DNA of 64,000 bases from Rattus norvegicus (lineage: Eukaryota; Chordata; Mammalia; Rodentia; Muridae), in contig NC_086026.1 in the NCBI RefSeq assembly GCF_036323735.1, forward strand, positions 54,813,039 to 54,877,038. The letters are read 5' to 3'. Below, piece by piece: positions 11,639 through 23,480 of this stretch; within the stretch, counting starts at the first letter, position 1; each line of letters starts with the position of its first letter. The position numbers and the translations under genes are program-made. Under the pieces are notes generated by a model that had not been told where the DNA came from, searched no databases, and was given only the letters and a program-made list of their open reading frames with translations.

Positions 11639-11837
11639 AGACCTGGGGCTTGCTCAGATGGCTCAACTCACTCACTGGATGTCAATCAGTGAACTGTCAC
11701 AGACCCAGCTCCCTACTTCTCCAGGGCTGGGATTACAGATGCATAGCATTAAGCCAGGCTTTCTACATGGGTCCTGGGAATTGACTCAGTTCTCACACCT
11801 GTATGACAAGCATAAACTGAGCTGTCTCCCCAGCCCA
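11636..11837 (-). mobile_element. B4-type SINE
   Basis: Reverse-complement B4 landmarks: 'gggctgggattacagatgcatagcattaagccaggctt', 'acatgggtcctgggaattgactcag', ending 'gagctgtctccccagccc'. The CT microsatellite abuts its 3' end. Confidence 0.75.
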
Positions 11838-12289
11838 AAGTAGGTTTTGAGAAAAACATTACATCAACAAGATTCAGATCATGCTTAGAGAAGACAGCCA
11901 TCCCTAGTAAGAGTCAAGGCCTTGGCCCTTGAATACTCACAGTCATGTGGCGGGGAACTAACTTGCTTTCCTCCAGAGCCATGGATCTAACGGAATGTCC
12001 ACTGGAACATGCCTCATTGAGGTCCAGCTCAAAGGGGCAAGAGAGTCTCCTTTTACTGGAAAGCCCTGTACAGAGGCAAGTTTTGAGAGCCCCTAAGAAC
12101 GCTACCATCTTCGGTGCACTTTTGGTGCACGCTCCGTGCACTTTGTCATGTTTCCACTGCCAGGGGGCTTGTAATTCACAGCCCAAAATACTCTTGATCA
12201 GCTCTCTGTGCTGCAGGTCGTTAAGCTCGGTCATTGTAATAAGCATCGATTGTCGTGATCAACATTAGTGTATTTACCCAAGCCCTCGC

Positions 12290-12420
12290 GCATGGGGAAA
12301 TGCAGTAGGCTCTCAGGCGTCCCCTGCTTTACAAGAACGATTTGCCGTGTCTAAGAACCATTTCTAGAATTAATTTGCCTACTGCAAACAATTTATATTA
12401 ATGAAAACACACTGAGTTGG
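12290..12420. other. Candidate conserved non-coding element
   Basis: A short repeat-free A/T-rich island (TAGAATTAATTTGCC, AATTTATATTAATG) ending just before one arm of an inverted repeat. No element family is recognised. The call rests on composition alone. Confidence 0.2.
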
Positions 12421-12472
12421 GGGGGGTGTGTGGGAGGGGCTGTTCTGCCTTCGGAGTGTGTTTGCTTTGTTC
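12410..12472 (+). repeat. Left arm of a long-range inverted repeat
   Basis: The stretch containing GTTCTGCC..GGAGTGTGTTTGCTTTGTTC recurs in reverse complement at 13394-13457, with roughly 40-60 aligned bases and few mismatches; the last 20 bases are identical. No known transposon is recognised at either arm. Confidence 0.8.
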
Positions 12473-13387
12473 ACCTAGAATAAAAGACTTTGAGCGTGTT
12501 TGTTTTGCATAAATAGAGAGCCGGGCAACTGGAGGATGGCTGCCCTGTGTGTCTAATCCAACTTGGTCTAGCAGCCACCACCAAGGCAGAAAGTGAGCCA
12601 GCAGGCCCTCCCCCAGGAGCTCTCTGGTTGCTTGCATCTTGATACCCAGGGGTGGCTGTCATCTGCCCATTCCCCAGGCCCCCACCTAGGCTTGCATTTG
12701 ATCATGGTGGAGGCCGTCAGCCTCTTCTTTAGTCCCATCCAAGGCTTGAGATAAGCCAAGGTGAGGCTTCTGTGTCTCTTGATGCCACCTGGACAGCTTC
12801 CAAAACCCGTCGGACCTCGTTTTCCTCTGTAGCAGATCTCTCCTTCTGTGTCTGCTTATTTTATTTATTTGGGTCGATGAGGCTCATTTTTCCTTTCTAC
12901 AGATGGCAGCAGGGTCCTCTGATCTCAGGCGATGAAAACATCACACTGATGTTACTGCTCTTCAGAGGAAGGAGGGAGATAAGGCTGGGTGCGGAGGAGA
13001 TGGAAAAGGAGGAGAAAGGAGGCAGAGAGATGGGCGGGAGAGTGCAAGGTTGGAATAGGAGCCCCCCAATACCCCCTACCCCTGTGCCTCTCTGGCTCTC
13101 CCAGGATCACCCTGGCCATGCGCCAGCCACTAATCCTGGGGTTCCAGTCAATGTTTGGTACTCATTCTGCCTCACTGCCTCATGAATTCCTTTTTGTGTG
13201 TTTGGATCCCAGCATCTCAGTTGTTTTGTGCTTGCTTGAGAGACAGTAATGCTTCAGAAAATTATACTCAGCAGCAGAGGCAGCCACCGCCCTGGAGGCT
13301 GTGCACTGTGGACTGTGGGCTGTGAAGGCTCATCCTCTGCCTGGATGGCATAAGGAGCCCGTGTGAGTGCCCTGTGTGTGTGCATTT

Positions 13388-13457
13388 CTTGCCCCCAGGG
13401 TCTATGGGGGGCAAGAACAAAGCAAACACACTCCACAGGCAGAACACTCCCTCCCAG
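13388..13457 (-). repeat. Right arm of the inverted repeat, with a local hairpin
   Basis: GAACAAAGCAAACACACTCC followed by AGGCAGAAC is the reverse complement of the arm at 12410-12472. Just before it, CTTGCCCCC (13388-13396) and GGGGGCAAG (13407-13415) form a perfect 9-bp stem with a 10-nt loop. Confidence 0.8.
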
Positions 13458-14129
13458 ACCCCCATAGACTCGTCTGTGTGGCTTTATTTGGATGCTGTCA
13501 CTGTGTTGCCCAGGATCCATTCATCCCTACGTTAGCTGAGCTACAGAAAGCTAGGTGGGACATCCAAAGTGGCCAGAGTGGACATGAGTTTTCATGGCGC
13601 AGCAGCCTACTCTCCCAAAGAGATAAAGACAGTGACACACTGACTTCACCTACCACAGGGTACCTCACAATGAGTCAAAGAAGCAAGGCAGAGAAGTGGA
13701 CCATGCTTCTGCGGTGTCTGCCCCACTCTGGCTGCGTGACCTCACTACCTGTTTCCTCGGCAGGCCTACGGTGAGGATCTAGAGCCATCCCCTGTAAGCT
13801 TGAGAAAGTGAAGCGAGCTGATGTCACCAGGATACTTGGAATAGGCCAGCCATGTTGAAATGCCTTGACCGTCTTTGCGGAAGAAATACCAGGGGAGGTA
13901 GACTGCTCTGAGGTTTAGAAGAATCGACTGTGAAGTTCCAGGGCATTAAAAACTGGCCATCTCCAAATCACAAATGGGAATGAGCTAAGGACAGCTGTCC
14001 CTCCCCCTTCAGAAGTGTGTCAGCTTGCAGTCCTTGGCTCACTCTACAACAGGGCAAGGAGGAGGGACAAGAGGAGATGTAGAAGAGGAGAGGAGAAAAG
14101 AACTCTAGTCCTATACACTAAGAGGCACA

Positions 14130-14460
14130 ACATGTTTTTTTTAATCTGTGTGCTTATGGCATGTGCGCATGTGTGCATGAGTGTGTGGAGGTCAAAGAAC
14201 AACCCCATGAGTCTGTCTTTGCCACTCATTTTGCTTGAGGCAGGACCTCCTGTTGTCTACCATTGCATATGCCAAGCCAGCTGGGCCACATGCTTCCAAG
14301 GTTTCTCCTACCACCTCCCTTCATCTCAGTGTAACAGCATCACTGGGATTATAGAAGGCTAGGCTATCATGCTCAACTTTACATGAGTTCTGAGGATTTA
14401 AACTCGGGTGCCTAGGTTGGTGTAGTAAGTACTTTTCTCACTGAGACCCCTGCCCAGGCA
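14130..14460 (-). mobile_element. B4-type SINE, diverged
   Basis: In reverse order, a TG-rich end (gtgtgtggaggtcaaagaacaac), the middle ('cactgggattatagaaggctaggctatcatgctcaac'), then 'gagttctgaggatttaaactcgggtgcctaggttgg' and 'cactgagacccctgcccagg'. The general layout is B4-like; subfamily is unsure. Confidence 0.6.
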
Positions 14461-15427
14461 TGACTTCATGTTTTCCCTTGTCTTTCTCTCCTGCCAGAGA
14501 GTAACAGGCTCTGAACTGTCCCTGCCCCTCTGGTTTATGATCTTGAAGCTCCGGGCTATAGAAGTGATGCGAAGACACTGCGTCATTTTCATCAGTGATC
14601 TCTGCTCCCTGGAGGAGCCAGTTGGGGCAGGATTATCACTGGCATTCCCAGCCTGGACCAGGACAATGACATGATACACATTGATGTCCCCCAAACCTGT
14701 CTCAGGGCCCCCAGGATCAGGGGCATTGTGATAGGAACTATGGGAGGAACAAAGACTGTAGACTGAGGAGCGCCCAGCCTTGCCACCCTCTAAGTGGTTT
14801 TCCTCCATTACGTCATTAGCCTTGCCTCAGCTTCTGGGTTCTCACCAAGTACAGTATGGGCATAATCAGGGCGTGGAGCTTGGGAAGGAATTCGGTGAGC
14901 TTATTCTCATGGTACCTGCCCACAGCCCTCATGTGGGCGGTTTCAGTCATCGGGATATGAGAAGGTAGGGGAATAAGTCTTGACCCGAGAAGATATCCCT
15001 AAAGTCTGCAGCACCAAGAAGGAGCCCTGGTAGAAGCCTTTTCCATGTGTCCACTAACAGTCCCACCCAGACGACTTGCCAGAGAACAGCTGACTTGGCT
15101 GCGTATCTACCCTAAACAGTAGGGCCCAATAGGGCTATGGGGTGGGGCAGTAGGGCATGTCCTAGGGCATCGCACACTGTCAAAAAATAAAAAGGTCACC
15201 TTGTCCTTGGTAGCATGCAAGGCAAGCGAGACCCCATCTTTGCAAAGCTAAGATGTTAAATACCCTGGATAGCTACAAAAAGCAGTGAGAAGGAATCTGA
15301 ACCCCTTGGAGTTGTTAACTCCGGGTGGGGAAATAGTCCTTCCTCCAGAAACCTTCCAGCAACCATGTCTGCAGAGCATACAGAATGATGACATAGCCCA
15401 GCTCAGGGAGGGCGGGGTTTCACCTGC

Positions 15428-15545
15428 CTATGGAAACAGGGTCTGAATCTCAGGAGAAGGTTAGAATAGCTTGATTGTGGTTACACGGTGAGAAAGAACA
15501 GAGCCAGGATTCAAGCCCAATTTTGTCACACACCCTGTCCAAGCA
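15428..15545 (-). mobile_element. MIR SINE remnant
   Basis: 'tatggaaacagggtctgaatctc', 'ttgtggttacacggtgag' and 'agagccaggattcaagccc' reproduce the reverse-complement MIR core. Confidence 0.7.
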
Positions 15546-17109
15546 TTTTCCTCATGACTGTACCCAGGCTTACTGATTCCATCAGGCAACGAGGTGGGAC
15601 ATCTCACTTAACAGCACACTGTTTTATAAGTGCCACAGCTAAACATGCATGTGGAGAGGAGGGGAGGATTTCAGAGACGGGGGTGTTGGGCAAGGCAGAG
15701 GGACTGGGGAGACTGAGGAATGAGAGGCTCTCTGGAAAATTCTTTCTTGCACTCTAGACTCTAAGAGCACCCCAAGACACCTTGACTCAAATGAACACAT
15801 TGAGGCCCCTCCTCTCTAGCATAATTCTTCAGGCAAAAGGTGAGAGGCAGAGAATGGGAGCTAGACTGCGAGTCAGTAACTCACACAGTCACTACCAAGT
15901 GTGAGAAGAAAGAAAAGCCATGGGAAGAAGCCTTGGGGGTAAGTTGTGGCATAGACTCCTCCCCAGCCTCACACAAGCACCTCTCTGATCTTGGGGAGCT
16001 AAGGAAATGAGAACCAGAGAGGAAGTCAACCACACACTAATGCTGACCCCGTGTTCATCTCCCCTCAGAACCAGGTTCAGCTGTTCCTATCTTATAGTAA
16101 GCTGGGTGTGCCAAGATCAGCACAGTATCTGCCCCGAGGATGACCCACTGCGTTCTCAAAGCTGCTCCCACATGATTTGGAATGAACACAAATAGCTTTT
16201 TCTGACCAACGGTTTGCTTTGGTTTGGGCCACTCCTCCTGATCATCCTGGGCATGAGTAGACCCCAGCACCTTAAAGGCTGGAGGGCTCTGACCCCATAG
16301 TGGATCTAGGAAGAGGCAGATGGCAATACAAATGAAGAATCCTAACATCTCGGAGTTTCAGAGCACTGCACAGATACTGTCCCTCCCCCTTCCCCTGGGG
16401 CGAAAGCCCCAAGTCAGAGAAGAGAGAGGAGACGAGCTTGAGCCAGTCAAGAGGACGGAAGCGGAGAATTCAAATGTGTTTCTATTTTCTTTGTTCCCCT
16501 GAGGATCCCTTAATGCTGCTTGGTGAGGTTGAGGTAGGAAGGGTAGAGAATAAGAAAAGCTCCACAAAACACACTTGGCCCATGGCCATGAGAAGATGCA
16601 CCCTGCAGCGATGTTTAGAGAATTGAGGAAGCGTCCCCAAACCCCAAAATGTCAGAGCTCCTATTCTTTCTCTAGATGCCGATTCCTGGAGAAGGCCATA
16701 CCATACATATCCCACCTCTCATATTTCACCTCTGCTGTATGGGGTTCATAATGACAGAGAGGGTAGGTACTGGAAAGGACTTCCTGGATCTCTGGTAAGT
16801 CAGGATCAGAACTGGCTCTCGGCTCTCCTGTATATGTGTCAGGTACACCCAGAATGCTCTTGGGCTGTTGACTGGAGGACAGGTGAGCACATGCAAAGGG
16901 GACTACGCTGGTACTGGGTTGGGAAAGAAAGAGCAGCCTGAGACGGGATGATCAGAGCAGTTCACTCTCGAGGAGGCAGGCCTTCCACAGAGCCTTTAAA
17001 GCCAGTAGAACTCAAACTTGAGTTGGCAGGGAGGGGATTCTCACCTGGCAACAGGAGGTTGGATGAAGGTAGGTGACCACAGGGCTTGGACTTTGGGGGC
17101 TGCCCATAG

Positions 17110-17143
17110 CAACAGCAGCAGCAGCAGCAGCAACAACAACAAA
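17110..17143. repeat. (CAG)n(CAA)n trinucleotide run
   Basis: Six CAG followed by four CAA units within 34 nt. Intronic, so not a polyglutamine tract. Confidence 0.95.
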
Positions 17144-19089
17144 ATAGGTGGCAAGGATCTTGAGTAATGGCTATACAATGTGTAAAACATGCCTGACAGA
17201 GGGGCACGCTGAAGGAGAAAGGGAAAGGTGGGAGGCAAGGAGGCTCTGTGACAAAAAGCCTGGTGAAGAAAGATGGTGAGGAAAGAAGACGAGGTAACAG
17301 TAAGGGTCCCAGGCCACACAAAGCTAGTGATAAGTTGTGGCTTTTTGTTCTGGAAACCAGTCGATCTCTGAATGAGCCAGACTAGACCATTCATCTCCCT
17401 TCCTCAGTGTCCTCATCTCACAAGAACGGGCACATTAATGCTAACAGTGATGTCCTTGTTGTTGCAAAGAAACATCCCCAGGGTAGCACAAGGAAACATA
17501 TGAGGCAAAAGTGACCTAGTAACCCGGCAAGAATATTTCTTTTTTTTTTAAAGGGGTGTGTCGTGATCCAAACCAGGCTGACAAGCACAGGCACTCTAGG
17601 GCAGAAAGTTCACTTGGACTTTATTCTAATGTAGGCGGTACCCGTGTCTCATCCCACTGATAGGAGCTCTCACCCTCTGACAGGACAGCCTAGCTCATAA
17701 TCAGCACAGCGGGGAAGGACGCGATGGAGAGTCAAGTGCCAGAACCATCCAGGGATTGGGCAGACAGGCACATAGACAAGCGTGTCCCAAGAGGGGAGGG
17801 TTTACAGAACACTGGCCACGGCATGCTGGCCACCTTTGATGGGAAAAGGTTGTCCCATGCATTGTCACCTATGCACAGTGTTGAGAAGGCGAAACGAGAT
17901 CCAGTTTTGGGACATGTTGAAATCCCTCCACATGCCTTTGCCCCTTGACCTTGGGAGAGGAAAGTTTTGTAGTTCTGCCATGTGTGTTTCAACCTTAGTC
18001 TCTTTAAAGTCCAAAAGAAAAGACTGCACAGCATCCCAGGACAGGACCAGGCTCCTAGAGTTCACCAGTTCTTGTTTCCTAAGTGAACACCCACCAGAAC
18101 CTAGTAAGGTACTGGAGGGCCAAGGGACTCCCGGCCACAGACAGACACACCTCCAAGACCAGATGTCCCTGTGGGAACAGGTTCAGTCAGTACCAGCATA
18201 GAGGGTCCTGCCTCGGTACAGGGACCTGGAGACTTGTCTTCTCCCTTACCATCCTGTTCTCTCTGTTGTGACTTGGCATGCCCAAGGGTCCCCTTCATTG
18301 TCCATCGGAGCATATACAACTCCCTCTTCCTCCCCATCTATTTTCCCAGGCATCTTTAGGCTGGGCCACTTAATTTATTTATGAAGCCTCCAAGTAGGTC
18401 AACCCACTTGCATGCCTATCTTAATAATTATTGATATGATAGTAGGGGAAGAGTCCGGGGCGAGGGTCACGTGGGCTGAGGAGCTGGCTCCTCCCTCTCT
18501 CCACCAGCTGAAGTCCTCGGGGACTCAGGGCGGGGCCAGTGCTTTTGTTGAGATGCTAATCGCTGAGTCTGTAGCCAAGGCTGCCTTCTGCAGCTCACTC
18601 AGCACTCAGCACTTCTCCCGAGGAAGGGAGCACGGGTTTGCGCTTGCGAACCACACACTGCACACCCCACTCCCGTTGGTCTTGTTAATGGATTTGGAGA
18701 CCCAAATCAACCCAGCAGAAGCAGGAATCAAATTAGACACTGGATGCGAGAGGAAATGGGCTGTGATTCTCACCAAAAAGGAAACACAGTGTCTCTGTGC
18801 TCCTCCTTCCCGAGAACCCGTCCCACCCTCCATAGGGTACATTGCCTCACACTGGCTTCCAGACCTGAGCCCCCTGCAGTGCGGTGGGAGCTTCTGCCTC
18901 TGTGAGGATGCTGTGTGCTCCTTCAGGAAAACTGGACGCTGGGGAGCACGCATGGGTCTCTAAGTCACACATGAGAAGTGACTCCTGTAAGGTTAGTAGG
19001 AGCTCCAAAAACAAAAGCACTACTAGAAGCCGGGAATCTGGATAATGAGCTAAGCAGGCCCATGCTGACCCTCGTCAGAACAAACGCTC

Positions 19090-19260
19090 TGGGGTCGTTT
19101 TAAACCCTGGTCTCATACCTCAGTAGTTGTGTGACTTCGAGATGCTTACCGGACACTGTGCTACACTTGGCTCGTGTGTAAAATGGGAAGAATAGTAGCT
19201 AACTCAGAGGTGTCTCAAGAATGGGGAGATAATATATGCACACACATTTTCTACCGTGTG
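19090..19260 (+). mobile_element. MIR SINE remnant
   Basis: 'agttgtgtgacttcgagatgcttaccggaca' and 'gtgtgtaaaatgggaagaatagtagctaactcag..gagataatatatg' are the forward MIR core and 3' part. Confidence 0.75.
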
Positions 19261-19299
19261 GATCTAACCTGCATTCAACCCAGGGCATTCTGCTTAAAC

Positions 19300-19620
19300 A
19301 CATTATATTGAGTGAAAGAAGCCGGTCTCAAAAGGCTACCTGCTGTATAATTGCGTTTATATGATGTTCTAGAAAAAGGGAAATTGTACAGACAGAAAAT
19401 AGATGGGTGGTTGCCAGAAGCTGGGGCTGCCTGGAAGAGCCGACAAAGGGACAGGAAGGAATCTGGCAGGTGATAGAATTGTTGTGTCCTTTGATGGTGG
19501 TGGCGGTTACCCATCTGTATATGTGTGCCGGGACTTCCAGAACTCTGTTCGCTGAAATGGACGAATTATACTTCAACAAATCTCTCTCCAAGAAAGGAGA
19601 CAATGTATCTATGTAAGACC
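19300..19620 (+). mobile_element. Ancient L1 (L1M-type) 3' end
   Basis: The order 'tgagtgaaagaagccggtctcaaaaggctac', 'ttatatgatgttctagaaaaagg', 'tagatgggtggttgccagaagctgggg', 'ttatacttcaacaaa' follows the 3' region of mammalian L1M elements. Non-coding and truncated. Confidence 0.7.
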
Positions 19621-20029
19621 CGCCTTGCAGGTTATTTACCATCCAGCCACAGCCCTCGCCAGCGAGCAGGTGCTGTTTGGCCGTTTACACACTTGTAGCT
19701 GTTGTGGGGAGCCCCTTCTGTTCTCAAAGTGCAGAGACCCAGCAGGTTTTTGCAAAGGGGTAAAAGGAGGAGGTTTGGGGCTTGGTGACCTGTGCTGGTC
19801 CCTTCCAGCTGGTGATGTTTTCAGTGCAGGTTTTCCAACCCCTTGGCACACAAAGTTGCCTTTGCGTGAGAATGGCTGGGAGGGTTTTATTCTGGTGTAC
19901 GCACCTTGGCAGGCTGGCAGCCCTGGGCCCGGCCTCAGTGTGTAATAGCCAGGTTCTGACTCTCTGCCTTTGTTCCTTAATCTGTCTAATTTTAGGACCC
20001 TGTTCAGCATCTTCTCTGTGCTTACGGTT

Positions 20030-20250
20030 CCCATTAATAATCATGATCAGCACTTACCTAGGTGCTTTTCACTTTCAAAGCCCATTAATTAACACTAATT
20101 AATCCACACAGCGGTGCTAGAAGGAAGGGGGAGCTATCATTATCTTGGTTGCAGAAGAGCGATCGAGGAAGGGGAAGGCTCCAGGTGACTTGCCTATGGC
20201 AACAATGAAGAGAGGAAGAAAAAAAATCCTAGGCAAAGAACCCTGGTGAC
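20030..20250 (-). mobile_element. MIR SINE remnant
   Basis: 'attaacactaattaatccacacagcggtgctagaagg', 'gctatcattatcttggttgcagaagagc' and 'ccaggtgacttgcctatggcaac' correspond to the reverse-complement MIR from its 3' half to its core. Confidence 0.65.
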
Positions 20251-20282
20251 CACATCCAAATTCAAGACCAAAACTCTTAATG

Positions 20283-20340
20283 ATCATAAAATGACCAACA
20301 TTTATTGAGCAATTACTATGTATACTATGCCATACAAAAG
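20283..20340 (-). mobile_element. MIR SINE, 3' end (split)
   Basis: 'aatgaccaacatttattgagcaattactatg' is the reverse complement of the MIR 3' end. The element is interrupted after 20340 and resumes at about 20756. Confidence 0.75.
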
Positions 20341-20755
20341 GTTTCTCTCTCTCTCTCTCTTTCCCCCATCTCTGTGTGTGTATGAAAGAGAGAGAGGTAT
20401 GTACATGTTTGGATGGATATTTGTACATTTGTATGTGAAGCATTTATATGCATGTGTGTAGGTGCATGTGGAGATCACAGGTCAATGTCAGGTGTCTCTA
20501 CATGCTCCACCTTACCACATGACATAAGATTCCACTGAATCTGGAGTTCGTGTACCTGTCTAGGCTACCTGCTCAATGAGTTCTGGGGATTCACCTTTGT
20601 CTATCTTCCCTATTCCCATGCTATCAACCTGGGGTTACTGACATATGCTGCCATGCCTGGATCTCACACGGGTGCTGACAGACCAAGCACAGACCCTCAG
20701 GATTACATAAGCAGGAAACATTACATCCGAGCCACATTCCCAGTGCCTACAAAGA
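20341..20755 (-). mobile_element. Rodent SINE (B4-like) inserted in the MIR
   Basis: Starts with a CT microsatellite and TG-rich segment (the expected 3' tail in reverse), then 'gtggagatcacaggtcaatgtcaggtgtc', 'gttactgacatatgctgccatgcctgg' and ends near 'cattcccagtgcc'. The flanks 'tacaaaag' and 'tacaaagag' look like a decayed target duplication. Family naming is tentative. Confidence 0.5.
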
Positions 20756-20895
20756 GTTTTTCATACATTTCCTCGTTAAAGCACTGCAGGATTACTGTGG
20801 ATATCTGCGTGTTGTGATTCTCCACATTCCACAGATAAAGAAAGGAGACCCAGAGAGATTGGGCGCCATCCCAAGGTCACACGGTGACGTACGTA
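20756..20895 (-). mobile_element. MIR SINE, core part (split)
   Basis: 'cattccacagataaagaaaggagacccagagagattgg' and 'atcccaaggtcacacggtgac' continue the MIR begun at 20283. Confidence 0.75.
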
Positions 20896-21454
20896 CGGCA
20901 CAGTTAACCTCTGTTTAGCCTCACTCTGCCACACTGACCCTTAGAACTGCAGCTACACCTAGGCCTCATGCCAGGGCCAAGGTGGAAAAGCAGCTGGTGA
21001 CCTTGCCTTATCCTTCCCATATGCTGAGAAAAATCAGTGGGAGTTTGAAGGCAGTCCACCCCACCCAAAGGGTATATGAGAATTAGCCGCATGCTCAGTC
21101 AAGCAGCCACAGGTAGCATGAACCCGCTACGCTTTGCCTCAGCCCTTCTTATCTCAGGAGATGACCATCTGTGCATTCTCCTGACAGACATCTATGGAGC
21201 TCAGTACAACCGAGGTAGTCTGGAGGCTGAGTGAGGTCTGATCTCTTCTTCAGAGTCACTGTATCTTGTGAGTAAGGCCTGTGATGTGTCTCAGACAGCC
21301 AGACCACTGAAGAGCTCCAACAAGCAGCTTTCCAGTCACTCCGTATTCCAAACCACACCCCGAGGCTCCACAAACTTTCACACGGACTAAAACGATCAAT
21401 TATTAAATATAATAAATATATTATATATGATAGAACTGGGCAGGAACCTATATC

Positions 21455-21840
21455 TATTCATTTATTTAATAAATATTTATCGAGTACATACATTTATGCC
21501 CAGTCAGGTCCTAGGCATTAGGAATACAGTGGTAAACAAAATGAACACAGTCATTGGCCTCGTGAGTCTTCCACACCAGAGGAGGCAGAGACAAGAGAAC
21601 AAGGGAAAACATCATCACTGGCTGTGAGATCGCAGTGGTGTGTGCTCCGTGGAGAATGAAAATAGAAGCAAGTGTTCCATATCTACTTTAAATTGGGTGG
21701 CTAGGGAAGGCCTGTCTTAGGGGTTGACATTTAGCAGAGACCTAAATGCCAGGGCAGAGCCAGCTTTGTGACAGGAACAGCTGCTAAGCAGGAGGAACAG
21801 CCGGTGCCAAGCCTCACAGTGGAAATGATCTTACTTTTCC
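21455..21840 (-). mobile_element. L2 LINE 3' end
   Basis: In reverse complement: 'atttatttaataaatatttatcgagtac', 'gtcctaggcattaggaatacagtgg', 'gtggctagggaaggcctgtc', 'gacatttagcagagacctaaatgcc', 'ggaacagccggtgccaagc'. The order over almost 400 nt matches an L2-type 3' region. Confidence 0.7.
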
Positions 21841-21929
21841 TGAGGGGCTGGAGCAGGAGTGGCCAGGGTGGGATTAACAAAGGCCACAGAGGTGGGCAGT
21901 GAGTGGATTTGGGTCATGACAGAGAGTCT

Positions 21930-22091
21930 GGAGCAAGCTGCATAGCTCAGTTGAGAGAGAATGTACCAAGTCCTGGTTTGAGCCTCAGCACCGAATAAGG
22001 CATAGAGGCTCATGACTGCAATCACCAATACTCAGAAACTGGAGGCAGATGTTCAAAGGCACCCTTGACTACCTAGAGATTTCAAGGCCAG
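21930..22091 (+). mobile_element. ID-B1 (B4-type) SINE
   Basis: Head 'gctgcatagctcagttgagagagaatgtacc' plus a B1-like half 'ggcatagaggctcatgactgcaatcacc', 'actcagaaactggaggcag' and 'tagagatttcaaggcc'. It directly abuts an LTR. Confidence 0.7.
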
Positions 22092-22378
22092 TGTGGTGGT
22101 TGAATATGCTTGGCCCATGGAGTGGTACTGTTTGGAGGTGTGGCCTTGTTGGATGAAGTGTGTCGTTATGGGGGGGGGGGACTTGGAGACCCTCCTGTTA
22201 GCTGTCTTGAAGTCAGTCTTCTGTTTGCCTTTGGAACAAGACATCGAACTCTCTGCTCCTCCAACACCATGCCTGCCTGGGAACCTCTGACCTTGTAAGC
22301 CAACCCCAATTAAATGTTGTCCCTTACAAGAATTGTCTTGGTCATGGTGTCTCTTCACAGCAGTAAAACCCTAAGACA
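22092..22378 (+). mobile_element. ERVL-MaLR solo LTR
   Basis: Runs from TGTGGTGGTTGAATATGC to CTAAGACA (TG..CA ends). Internal landmarks are 'ggaggtgtggccttgttgg', 'ctgtcttgaagtcagtcttctg', a poly(A)-signal-like AATTAAA and 'tcttggtcatggtgtctcttcacagcagtaaaacc'. This is the rodent MT/ORR1/MLT-like layout. No internal retroviral region is attached. The exact subfamily is not assigned. Confidence 0.65.
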
Positions 22379-23344
22379 GAAGTTGGTACCAGTAGTGGTT
22401 CTAGAGGAGCAGAAGCACAAGAATAAATCTTTTAAGTGTATGGAATTGACTTAATAATTTGCCAGCACTTTCTAATTCACCAGCCAGTTCAAGCTACTTG
22501 AGACTGTCTCAAAAAAGTTTTAATTTAATAATTTAATTGGCATGAAGGAAATTATATGTTTTTAAAAAGAGTATCTTAGTTGTGGAGTGGGGACTGAATT
22601 ACAAGGGTCAAGAGTAAATGATCAAGCTATGGAGTCTGGGTGAGAAAAGAGAGGTGTATACAAGGTCAAGGCAAAGTACTTAGAAACAGGTGGGTCAGGG
22701 ATAGATCCAGAGATAGAGCCAACAAGACTTGCTAGTCAGTAGACAAGGATGGGAACACAGGACCTGTGAACATTTCTAGACTTTTGAATTATTGGTGGAG
22801 CATGGGAAGATTGGAGAGACAAGCCAGATAGCTGTGGTGAGCCTGAAAGTCCTGTTTGGGACATGTTGTCTTTGTAATGACAATCAGATCCTAAGAGCGG
22901 GTGACAAGAAGCCAGTTCTAGTTTTCTTTCCAGCATAGCTATAGACTTGCATTTATAGCCATATATAGCTGTGTGTATATACACCTATATGCAAAATTTA
23001 TGGGAAAGAGTCTGGTTGGAGTCAAGGGTTGAGGGTGACCTTGGGACTTAGCAGCATAGCTGTGAATAGAAATGGAGATGCAAGAAGGCTGACAAGTGGG
23101 AAGCTGATGAATGGGAGGTCGGTGTGCATCGGAGGGGCTCTCGGGGTTATACAGACTGCAATGCAGTTGACAACCCAAGGTTGGTCTCTCACTGCCCTAA
23201 GGTTCCACAGGCTCTCAGGAGCAGGGCATAGGCAGCAGAGAAGAACAGGATGGGACCCCTGTGCAGAGTGCTGGCTTGCAGTGCTCCCATCCACTTCTTG
23301 CCATGCTAAGGGGTAAGTGTGAGCTTACAGTATAGGCCGGGGTC

Positions 23345-23480
23345 ACTGCATGGCATCTAACATGACCTTGTGTAAGCTTCTCAGCCTCTGTTTCCCCATT
23401 TGGAAAACAGGAAGACTGAAAAAAAAATGGCTCTCTCCTATGGCCCAAGAGGGCATCTGAGAAAGTGCTGTGCACACAAT
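23345..23480 (+). mobile_element. MIR SINE remnant
   Basis: 'catgaccttgtgtaagcttctcagcctctgtttccccatttggaaaac' is the forward MIR core region. Confidence 0.75.

Noticed and set aside
12787..12800. Possible second RE1 half-site (CACCTGGACAGC)
   Set aside because: Spacing between the half-sites is one base short and the other half does not match.
17545..17720. Possible LTR-like or processed-transcript segment after a T-run
   Set aside because: No terminal motifs, family landmarks or direct repeats could be identified.
18412..18963. 183-codon open frame on the + strand
   Set aside because: No protein family is recognised; amino-acid composition and codon pattern look random. A frame of this length is expected by chance in 64 kb of about 50% GC.
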